Of a DNA stretch of 33,183 nucleotides, positions 23,071 to 31,724 are shown in pieces. The notes under the pieces are model-generated. The model searched no databases, had not been told where the DNA came from, and worked only from the letters and a program-made list of their open reading frames with translations. Location: contig MVAQ01000233.1 in NCBI GenBank assembly GCA_014825775.1, positions 1-33,183 of the forward strand, read 5' to 3'. Position numbers and translations under genes: made by a program. Source of the stretch: Krasilnikovozyma curviuscula (Eukaryota; Basidiomycota; Tremellomycetes; Cystofilobasidiales; Mrakiaceae). The first letter of the stretch is position 1. Each line of letters starts with the position of its first letter.

Positions 23071-23878
23071 TGACGCAAGTTCATCAATTTCTTCGTCGTA
23101 TGAAGCAGGTGCTGAAGTTGATGTTGAGGTGGAGATGACGCCTGCCAGTCGTTGAAAATTGGTAAGAAAACGGGTACGCAGTACAGAAGTCTCAAGAACA
23201 CAAAAAGTTTGAAGCTTTGGAAGAGGGTTTTGGCTCACCTTTCGCTTTCCTCTTTGTAGCAGCAGCTGGGGAAGCTCGAGCTTTCGACGCGGGGAGGTGC
23301 TGCTTCGTTGCTGAATTCTTCTTCGCAGTAGGGAAGAGTGGAACTGCAGACTTTGATAAACGTTGTGCTGATGATGAAGCTGTAGAAACCTTCAACTTGA
23401 TTTTGGGAACCGGCGAAGTGGTCGCTTGTGGTCGGTTAACTGGCTGATCGACTTCCATTGGCGTTGGTCCTTCAGCTTCTTCTAGTTCTGTCTCTTTTCC
23501 CAACGAGACTAGATTGTTGTCTTCGTCTGATTCCAGAGAGGAGAGCTCGGATTCCTTGTCTTGACTGCACTCTACTTCTTGACCTGCGTCGTCGTCTTCA
23601 TCTTCGTCTTCTTCTTCTTCAGATGACTGAGAGTCCTGTTCAGACTCGTCATCCAGCTGGATGTCATCCTCTGCATCCTCATCACCATCGTTGTCTTCTT
23701 CTTCATCTTCATCTTCTTCCTCGCTGTGAATGACTCCCCTTTTCACCGTGGCTCTGGAATGCTTGGGTTTCTTTGAAGAGGGGGGACTCGTCCGTGGTGG
23801 AGACTCATCGTCATCCGAGTCGTCCAGTATTCGAGTGGGTTTCTTCTGTATCACGTCAGCTCTTCGAGAGGGAGACAT
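22195..23878 (-). CDS. IES2: INO80 chromatin-remodelling complex subunit, IES2/INO80B (PAPA-1 domain)
   Basis: Four exons on the minus strand: 23878-23239, 23141-22875, 22793-22690 and 22584-22195, giving 466 residues. The N-terminal 210 residues are acidic and Ser-rich. PKIKLKV at about 159-165 matches the motif near the front of Ies2 proteins. Exon 2 holds poly-Asp/Glu tracts (ten Asp in a row at about 238-247). Exons 3-4 give the PAPA-1-like basic helix (ETARRRKNQSEKKLEDDM, then MEVINRL). A zinc-finger-like end follows, with Cys at 429, 434, 451 and 455 (CSAPGCRNMRKYR...GACGIEC). In yeast, Ies2 activates the Ino80 ATPase during nucleosome sliding. Low-complexity sequence fills much of the protein, so the call rests on the PAPA-1 and Cys region. 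It shares a 119-bp promoter with LSM6. Confidence 0.88.
23001..23071 (-). repeat. Trinucleotide (GAT/GAC) repeat coding for poly-Asp
   Basis: On the plus strand this is nearly unbroken CATCATCATC with TTC interruptions. On the coding strand it gives runs of Asp and some Glu inside IES2 exon 2. The main pure block is ten triplets at about 23042-23071. Confidence 0.9.
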
Positions 23879-23997
23879 GTCTGGTTGGATATTCGAGTTT
23901 TCCAGTGGTGACTTCCCGACAAAACCAAAACGGCGAACCCAACCTTTGACCCTTCACCAAACCGCTCAAACCCACCAATTATATTATTTTATTGTGG
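23879..23997. promoter_or_regulatory. Bidirectional promoter between IES2 and LSM6
   Basis: Only 119 bp separate the two divergent start codons, so both promoters and both leaders must fit here. The strand toward LSM6 ends in an AT-rich run (TTATATTATTTTATTG) directly before its ATG. No specific factor site can be assigned from sequence alone. Confidence 0.75.
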
Positions 23998-24477
23998 ATG
24001 GCTGAAGAGGAGGTCAAGACAAGGGGCACCCCCTCAGATTTTTTAAAGGTAGGCAGCAATTGAATCACTCGATTCCTCCCTCTTTTCTAGAGCTCACTTC
24101 CCTTTATTCTTCTTGTTTCCCTTTGGTTGCTGCAGGCTGTCGTGGGTCGACCGGTTATCGTTCGATTGAACACTGGAGTAGACTACAGAGGTGATTCAGT
24201 CTCCCGTTGGTCTGTGCTGGACAACTTGACTCACCGGTTTTGTCGTCGCTACACAGGTATCCTGTCGTGCCTGGATGGCTACATGAATCTCGCTATGGAA
24301 CGAACGGAAGAATGGGTCAATGGAATAAAAAGAAATGAGTACGGCGATGCTTTTGTCAGAGGAAACAACGGCAAGTTCTACCACTTTGTTGCTTTTCTGA
24401 CCAAGCTTTGTAGTATCTGTTCTTACCTCGTCCCCGCTTCTACAGTGCTGTACATCTCTGCTGCAGAAGACATATGA
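23998..24477 (+). CDS. LSM6: U6 snRNA-associated Sm-like protein LSm6
   Basis: Four exons: 23998-24048, 24136-24190, 24257-24370 and 24446-24477, giving 83 residues, the normal LSm6 size. The Sm fold is complete: Sm1 (FLKAVVGRPVIVRLNTGVDY, then RGILSCLDGYMNLAMERTEE) and Sm2 (FVRGNNVLYISAAEDI). LSm6 sits in the Lsm1-7 ring (cytoplasmic mRNA decapping and decay) and the Lsm2-8 ring (nuclear U6 snRNA binding). The last intron must use a GC donor (GCAAGT at 24371), because only this cut restores the conserved GNNVLYIS; any nearby GT shifts the frame. Confidence 0.96.
24371..24445 (+). other. GC-AG intron in LSM6
   Basis: The donor reads ACG|GCAAGT and the acceptor TTCTACAG. GCAAGT is the usual sequence of functional GC donors. 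The next GT, 4 nt downstream, would shift the frame and destroy the conserved Sm2 motif. Confidence 0.9.
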
Positions 24478-25627
24478 TGCCAGGGTCTTGTTAAGTTCAG
24501 TGGAGGGGGGAGGGTTAGGATTGGCATCATCTCTATTGTATGAACAAGAACGACTTTTTCGTCCTACTTCCCACTTTCTTCCTCTGTGCCCCTCAACCGA
24601 CGAGGGATATCGGTCGCCAGCTTCAGTTTGGGGGATACACTGATTGCACTGATCTAATTCAGCCCAACTCAGCTTATTCAACTGCCTCGAACTCATGTTT
24701 CTCAGGCAAAGTAACCTAGCCTTGCAGCCATCCTGCGCAAACAAACACAGTTCACGTTGTCTTCTATCTAATCTCTGGCCACTAGTCCGCTGTTGATTGC
24801 AACAATGGATTTTGTCACGGTCTGGCTTTGCCTGTGAATATGCGCCGTTGAAAGGTTGGCATGCTTGGGTGGATGCTCCGGACGCGCTTCGATGAGTAGT
24901 TCGCTGACGGACAGCACTGCCCCTTCGTTTTATTAAGAAATATATATAAAAAGAATTAGGTATGAGTCTCGAACTGTCAGAAGCTGCTCAAGAGTTTTGT
25001 TCTCGTAGACCGACCTCGATGCTGTTCTCCGTTTTCCCTCGCTGCTTCAGCGCCGCAGATTGGGGTGGGCCAAGTTCAGATGGTTTACTGACAACAAGTG
25101 ACGACATTCTCCGTGGAGTCCTAATCCCCAACTTTCGGAGAATGCCTCTTATTTCGCGAAGTGGTCCATCCCTTATGTTTTTATACTTCTCCATTGATCC
25201 TTCAACTTGCTACAGCCCCACCAGATTCTAGTATCATTGCTTGTGACTCGTTCATAAGGGATCGAAACGTATTCTGTGATTCGCATGAAGAATTTTATTC
25301 TATACACATCCCCAAAGTGGAGTGACGAAAAAACGACAATGCAGCAGCACAAAAGTCTGTAGCCATCTTAAAGAATGACCTCCTCGAAAAAAAAAATTGT
25401 TGACGACAAATAGATGAAGAGACGGCAGACGAGTGAAGGTTGTAGTTGTGGTAAGGGAAAAGGGAGATATGCGTATAGGAGAGGATGTTGTGAAAGTGAG
25501 TGGAATGGTCGATGGATGAAGATGCTTGTTGACAGGTTGTAGAACATATTCAACTTTTGTTTTTGATATATTTAACTAGTTTTGACGAGTCAAAACTTAA
25601 CCGCTACTGCTGGGTGCGATTGTTATC
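24478..25627. other. Convergent intergenic region, no supported gene
   Basis: These 1150 bp lie between the LSM6 stop and the Stm1-like stop. An 89-codon plus-strand frame at 24962-25231 lacks any recognisable domain. The space is larger than two 3' untranslated regions need, so a non-coding RNA is possible, but I see no defining structure. Confidence 0.5.
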
Positions 25628-27418
25628 TTACGACAAGCTAGGGAAAGCAGTAGCGTCCGCAAGGTTGACCACGGGGCCAGATGAGGCAGCGCCTCTTCCA
25701 CCGCGGGGGGCACCTGTAGCGAGCAGAAAGCACCATTGACGAAATGAGTTGGGTACCTAAAGGACACAGCGGTCTGAAACGACGAACCTCTTGGAGCACC
25801 ACGGCCTCTTCCGTTACCACGTCCACGTCCACCTTCAGCTCCACCACGAGCACCACCACGTCCACCTGACAGAACGCGCAGCACGGAGGAAATTTAATCA
25901 AAAAAAAGTTCGTGCGATGTCATAGGACTCGACGATGTAGAACAAGACTCACCACGTCTGTCACCTCTCTCACCTCTCTCAGCACCACCGACTGGCCTGA
26001 AGACTGGCTCAATCTCAATGAAAGTTTTAGCCTCCTTAGCCTTCTTCTCTTTAACCTTTCTCTCTTTCTCCTTGGCGGCGAAGAGAACATCGTCAGAATC
26101 GTCCTTCTTAACGACCTCTCCTCCACCTTCCCAGTCACCAATGACTCTCTTGGCAAGAGTAGTAACACCTTCGATAGCAGCAGAGGCCTTCTCCTTCAAG
26201 TACTCCTCGTAGGACTTGTAGGAAGCTTGTTCCTCCTCCTCCTTTCGCTTTTCTTCTTCCCAAGCAGCCTTCTTGGCAGCACGTTCTTCAGCCTCTGGGT
26301 CCAATGGCTTCTCTTCCTTTGGGGTGGCAGCACCAGATGCTGGAGCAGCGGCTTCCTTGTTGGCATCACTCTCACCAAGGACTTCGTCTTGCAGCTCGGC
26401 AGCGCCAGTCTCAGCTCCCCATCCTTGGACTTCCTTCTTGTGGGAGTCTCTGATAGTATCAGCAACAAGGTAGAAAATGGAATGAGAGGTTGTGCTATCG
26501 TATCGTTAGAGCGAAGAGCAATGCACTCACGGGCGACCTTGAGATTTCCTGTCGAATCCACCGTGAGCAACAGCACCGGCACCGGTGTGTCCTCTTTGGC
26601 CACGTCCACGTCCACCACGGCCTCTGTCACTTCCTCTGGAAGCTGCCGTTAGGAAAAAAAACGAAATGAAATAAAATGAGAAATAATGTGTCAGTCACAC
26701 GACGAGGTGAGGGAAGAAAAGCATCCAAAAAAAAAAAAAAGCTGATGCAAATACGCTAAATCAAGAACATCCAAGAAGAAGTTGCACTGCATAAGATAGA
26801 ACTTCCCAAATGCGGGCTGCTCTTGAGAAGAGTCTAACAGTAGTCACACGACAATCCCGAGCGAAAAAAAGATGTCGACCTGATCACTTCAGCGGTTAAC
26901 AGGTTTGCTTCCTGAAACTTGTGACCTCCAACTAAATACCATTTATTTCAAACGAGTGCAGTCTTCACCAGCACCGTGACAGTGGATCCACACATTCAGA
27001 AAACCGCACCCTCGCACCCAGTGACAGACGATAAAAGTACGACACCACCCATACATAGAATAACACAAACCAAACGAAATACAAGACCATAAATGAAAAG
27101 AAACTCACAAGCAACACGTTCACCCTGGAAACCACTTTCTGGGTCGGTGGCCTCACGGTCTCCTTTCAAAGTGTTTCTGGCACCACCTCTGGATGGGTAG
27201 TTTGGCTTTCCACCTCTGGCAGCAGCTGGTTTGGCAGCAGCTGGGGCAGCAGCAGCTGGAGCTGGAGCCTTGGCCTTTGGAGCTGGAGCAACTTCACCGT
27301 CCTCTGTGGTAATGAAAACGAGCCAATTAGTTTGACTTGGAGACGCAAGAAAAAAAAAATTGGAAAGGGTGGACTAACCGCCGAGAAGGTCGAATGGGTT
27401 CTTCGACACTACCGACAT
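25628..27418 (-). CDS. Stm1/HABP4 (SERBP1)-family ribosome and mRNA-binding protein
   Basis: Six exons on the minus strand: 27418-27379, 27303-27109, 26642-26531, 26449-25953, 25865-25788 and 25713-25628, giving 335 residues. It begins MSVVSKNPFDLLG, the family's N-terminal motif. An Ala/Pro/Lys-rich stretch and an RGG-type stretch (about 81-96) follow. Then comes the HABP4/PAI-RBP1 core: HGGFDRKSQGR and DSHKKEVQGWGAE. A charged helical part includes SYEEYLKEKASA. A second RGG region leads to the typical end GPVVNLADATAFPSLS. Yeast Stm1 and animal SERBP1 clamp idle 80S ribosomes through the mRNA channel with eEF2 and also bind mRNA and G-quadruplexes. Function here is by family. Intron 2 is 466 nt, the longest in the window. 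Confidence 0.92.
26643..27108 (-). other. 466-nt intron 2 of the Stm1-like gene
   Basis: The borders are GTGAGT...GGCAG and removal keeps the frame (GERVA-SSRGSDRG). It is several times longer than the other introns. On the sense strand it carries a long T-run about 90 nt before the acceptor and a small hairpin (CTCTT/AAGAG) near 26819-26832. I found no convincing snoRNA box set. Confidence 0.8.
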
Positions 27419-27700
27419 TTTGATTATCTAGTCTGTGTTGAGACTGGTAAGAATGAGCCTGAGCTTTTGGTGATTTACCTTTGGTAAGATGCTGGTAGAC
27501 AAAGAAAAAAAGTTCGACTCCTGCTACTGCACTTTTTTTCGCGGGAAAAATGCAGTAATTTTGTTATAGTTTTTTGCTTGCGTTTTCAGGATCGACTAGT
27601 TCTATAGCACAAGGGCATCTGAGAAAGTTTTTGTGTATAAATGCACTGACGTATATATTCTAGATCTTGAGGAGAGTGGGAAAGTCGCTGCTGCATCAGT
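27419..27700. other. Tandem spacer, likely promoter of the Stm1-like gene
   Basis: These 282 bp lie upstream of the Stm1-like ATG and downstream of the CRAL-TRIO stop, both genes being on the minus strand. A/T runs occur near 27505-27540. No specific factor site is assigned. Confidence 0.5.
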
Positions 27701-29526
27701 TTAACCGCTCCCAGGCACTCCGTCTGCAACACTCTCCTTCGCATCTTCCAGGTTCATTTCCTGCAGCTTATCTCCCAAAGATTGCTCTTCGTTTTTGGAC
27801 TCAGTTGCAGGGAGAGAAGTTGCTGGAAGGCCGTCAACCGCTGTCGTTTCTGTAGCTGTGGTTGCCTGCCCTTTGGCGACACTTCCAGTTCTATTTTGAG
27901 TTGATACAAGCAGTTTGGAGATAGTTTCCTGAAGTCAAATGTGTTCAAACTCATTCGTCAGTTGAAAGCCAGAGTCATGTGTCTGGCGCTTCCTCTGCTT
28001 GAACTTACATCTCCTCCTTTCAAGACCCACTCTGACGCTCCAATCTGACTTCCACCCGCAACCCATCGATCGCGATACTCCTTTCTCTTCTGTGCCACAA
28101 GATCTTGTACACTCTGTGTATGAAAGAAGAGCCAATCGAACGTTAGTCCCTTATATCACCCAGTGCAAGCCGTAGAATCTGACTTCGGACAGCCAACCTG
28201 CTATTTTCCTTTTCTACTTACCTTGAAGTACTCGTCATATTCATCCTTCCTATATCCAAACTCCAGCTTTCCGCCGAAATCAACTTGAAGCTGATCATCG
28301 GGCACAAATGGCGCTCGCTCATTGAAGACGAGCTTCGCTCGTGTCACAGGATCAATCCAAGGCAAGATCACTTTAAAAAAAGCATTTAGGATCCAAGGAA
28401 CATTCAAGGCTATGCATTTACCCATTCTCTCGGGATCTAGTAGATGAAGATGATTGGTTAGAGGCGAATGAGCATGGGGTGACATCGTAATTTACAATGA
28501 TTGCCAAGAGCCGAGATCCAGCCTTGCACAGTATGAAGAGGAGGTGGTTTGAGTCCTCCTGCGAAACTGTCAGGACAGAACAGGAAGAACCCACGAAGTA
28601 AGATCGATCAGCAGCAACTTCTAAGTGCGTCCTCTGCTGCAACATCGTCAACCGAGGCATGAAGTAAACTTACTTAACCAGCAAAACCTGTTTTTCAACA
28701 CCAGGAGGCGACAGATGAATGCAGACTTCCATTATCCACACACAGTAAGCAATATTCAGGTCCGGATTGTTTGACTCGTTTTTGGCCGGGACTTGGTAAT
28801 GTAAAGGTCGTCCGGTTTCATCCCATCCGTTCCAGTAGCTGATTCAAGCATGAGAAGTGGAGTAATTTAGCAAGGCGAGTGATGAGAATCGCACAGTAAA
28901 TTACTCACTCTTTTCCACTAGCTCCCTCTTCCTTGACACGAGATCCAAAGGAATCGTTCACATCGTCAGCAAGCCCTTGTTCTCTGCGCCATAACATGGT
29001 TGAGGTGAGCTTCGTTATAGCAGCTGATATACCAGAACGAGTGGTGATGTTAGTGCAAATGAACTCGCTGCGGGTCGCAAGCACGTTGACTCGATATACG
29101 TACAAGGGACATCCCATTTCTGAGCACGAAGATACCTGTCATGCCAGTCGAGCTGAACAGTTAGTGTCTTGTCCTAGCATATTCTATCAACATGCGTCTT
29201 TACCTCAAAAAGCAGTCTTCGCTGAGCCACATCAATTCCTCCTGACTGAATGGCTTGACCTCAGCAGCGTCCTTCTTGCCAGTTGTTGGTATTCCCTTTG
29301 CTGCCAGATCGCTAAAATGTTTGAAGATCTCATCGTACTTGGTCTGTTCTTCTCCCTCTGAGGCTGAGGCTGGTCGAGTCGGTGTGACGAGTAGAGTGGG
29401 TTCAGTCAAGCAACGGGGTGAGGGACGTGGCTTGGACGACGACTTGTTGGACTTGATCGATGAAGTAGACGATTGGGTAGGCGAAGGGTCAACAGAGTCC
29501 TTCCCCTTCTTGGAAAACCACGACAT
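27701..29526 (-). CDS. CRAL-TRIO (Sec14-like) lipid-transfer domain protein
   Basis: Eight exons on the minus strand: 29526-29204, 29135-29104, 29023-28909, 28838-28674, 28566-28496, 28436-28222, 28113-28009 and 27928-27701, giving 417 residues. After a Ser/Pro-rich tail, the CRAL-TRIO N-terminal helices appear (FLRRYLRAQKWDV, then MLWRREQGLADDV). The lipid-binding fold follows: YWNGWDETGRPLHYQVPAKN, NFAGGLKPPPLHTVQGW, and the strongly conserved NHYPERMGKCIALNVPW leading to LPWIDPVTRAKLVF and LQVDFGGKLEFGY. Sec14-like proteins move or present phosphatidylinositol and other lipids between membranes; the ligand here is unknown. The C-terminal ~70 residues are low complexity. The start at 29526 is preferred; an in-frame ATG at 29646 would add 40 residues with no clear homology. 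Confidence 0.93.
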
Positions 29527-29768
29527 GACTGGCAACGTCAATGGTCTGGTCAAATGGTCAAAGCGTGTCTGGTCCGCTTCAGCGCGGTTGCTCGCTTGTC
29601 TCTCCAATATAAACCGCAAATTGGAAAAAATCAGGGACAGGTCCACACTAACCTAAACTAGATACACTTTCTGGCCCTGAAGATACAACAAATCAGCTGA
29701 GTACAATTTCGTTATGAACTATGAAAAGGGAATAATGAGGTGTGAAGGCCCTCCAGGCACCTCGTCGC
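29527..29768. other. Spacer between the CRAL-TRIO and NUFIP1-like genes
   Basis: The 242 bp upstream of the CRAL-TRIO ATG should hold its promoter and the 3' end of the NUFIP1-like transcript. Nothing else is visible. Confidence 0.5.
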
Positions 29769-31724
29769 TCAAGTATCTTCAACACCAATCTTCTCAACTT
29801 TCTCAACATCAGGAAGGCCCATATTTTGATCCTTTGCTTCCTCCTCCTCTTGATCTCCATAGACTGGTGCCTCATATTCGACACTCTCCGCACGATCTGC
29901 GAGCTGTGTCTGAAACCCCTGGACGACCTGAATCCTTGTTCTTATCTCCTCCCTTTCTTTAGCCGCGCCTATCCTCGTCTCTACTCCTCTTAAAAAATCA
30001 TTTTCTACCAAGAACTTCATGACCTGAGAGATGTTTGAGGTTGAATGCTCGATCTCCACACTCAAGAGGGAGAGCAGAAGAGATTTCGGGGGAGGAGGCT
30101 GAACCGTTTGCTTCGGTCCTTTCAGCTGTCCAAGTATATGAGAATTGTCAGAAAATTAGTTGGAGAGTTTAAGGAACTTGGAGCTCACTTTGGTCTGCGC
30201 CGGTGCATCAGGATCGTGTACAAATCCACATCTGTCTCCTTTCCTGCAACCGCCTCTACTCTTGAAGTGAACGCATAGCTTCCTTTTTCTCTCCAGATCG
30301 TAAACCTGAAATTTCTCTTCGTTATGTGTACTTGCTGGTGCTGGTAGAGGTGAAGGTGGTAAGACCACGGGCGGGATAGGTGGCTTCGACGACTGCTGCT
30401 CAGGCCCATCGTCGTCATCTGTTTTGTCCGAAAGCTGGACATCATCGAGGTCAGAATCTGATGATGAAGAGGAAGAATAAATGCTGCCAGCAGAAGAAGC
30501 ATCGCTGTCGCTAAAGGATTCCAACTTCGCGCCAGTATCGTCCAGATACTTTGGTGCCGTGTTGCAGTTGCTACTGCCGTTTGAGTAACCTGAATCCTGG
30601 GGCTGATATTGAGCGTGTAAGAAACCTCTACGAGACGTAAAAGAATTGCCTATATGCAAAATTGTGTGATTAGCAATAGGGGAAACAAAAACCTGGGGGT
30701 CTCTTGCATTCAACTCACGATCTGAGCCACGGCCTCTCCCTCGACCACGGTTTCGCCCTCCTCGTGCACTTTTTCCACCTTCTTCTTCGGATCTTTTTCG
30801 CTTTCTCCGCTTATCATCGAAATCAACCTCCCCCCTCGCGAGTGCTTCTTCCTTCGCTTTCACCTTCTCTTCAACCTTCGCTGCCGTCGGAAACTTCCTC
30901 TTCCGTTCTGCTATCCATGCTGAAATTTCTTCGGGGGACTGGAGGGAGACTGAGGTACCCGCTATTTGAACTGGTCCACTGTGGAGTAATTGGAAAAATA
31001 AAAAACTCTTGGTGAAAGAGCTCAAGTTCCCAACAGGCAACGAGAATACTCACGCTGGGCCATCACGAGACTTCTTCTCCTTCCAACCAGGGGGATAAAT
31101 CAGATGTCTATCCATCTCATGCTCAATGAGCTCCTTCTTGCCTTTGGCGATGAAATTGCAAGCCTTCATAGAGCATGGCATAATTGGATTGGATATGGCT
31201 AAGTTGACGTTCAGCGGTTGTCGCTTAATTTTCTTCACATCATTACTGACGTTGACGTTATTAGTACCGTTGTAGGCTATTGATGAAGAAGCATCTTGAG
31301 CTGAATTAGTATTGCACAGTTGTGGGCGGTATGACGATGAAATGGTATAGCCTTGAGAGTTCACTAACGTCGGTGAAGAATTGCTGAAATATGAACTCTG
31401 AGTATGGAGTTGTTGGTGATGTGGATGTGCCATTTGTTGGTACTGGTAAGGACTAAATAGAGCTGCTGCGGCCAGAGGATTGTACCCGCCATAATTGCCG
31501 TAATTTTGCTGCTGAGAGTATGCTCCAGAGTACGTTGGAGTTGAGGACAGGGCTGCTGTAACTGTATTTGCTAGATGTTGAGGCTGAGAGGGTGGTTGAG
31601 GGATATAAGGCTGATTTTGTTGATGAATTCTAGGTTGGCTCTGAGAAGTTGGAAGATGTCCAATAGAATATGTTGTCGACTCCCCTGGACCAGTTACAGG
31701 ACGAGTGGGGAGGGGATGATTCAT
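29769..31724 (-). CDS. NUFIP1-like zinc-finger protein (snoRNP assembly)
   Basis: Four exons on the minus strand: 31724-31054, 30978-30719, 30649-30189 and 30125-29769, giving 582 residues. The first ~170 residues are rich in Gln, Ser, Tyr and Asn. A C2H2 finger follows (Cys184, Cys189, His202, His207), then HLIYPPGW. Next is the conserved NUFIP1 box, SPEEISAWIAERKRKFPT (about 238-255), and an RG-rich basic stretch. A Ser/Asp-rich acidic part precedes a CCCH finger, C-x8-C-x5-C-x3-H (Cys436, Cys445, Cys451, His455). The C-terminal ~115 residues are helical and charged. NUFIP1 and yeast Rsa1 act as platforms that help build box C/D snoRNPs with the R2TP chaperone, in the nucleus. Family call by the NUFIP1 box is good; exact function is inferred. 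An extra 5' exon upstream cannot be excluded. Confidence 0.87.

Noticed and set aside
24962..25231. 89-codon plus-strand open frame as a small gene
   Set aside because: No homology recognised and no splice extension; ordinary chance length.
25912..26652. 246-codon plus-strand frame opposite the Stm1-like gene
   Set aside because: Long only because the opposite strand codes for a charged low-complexity protein; the minus-strand exons give a full family match.
26643..27108. Annotated intronic snoRNA
   Set aside because: Possible D-box-like CTGA words occur, but no matching C box with terminal stem was found, so no RNA gene is called.
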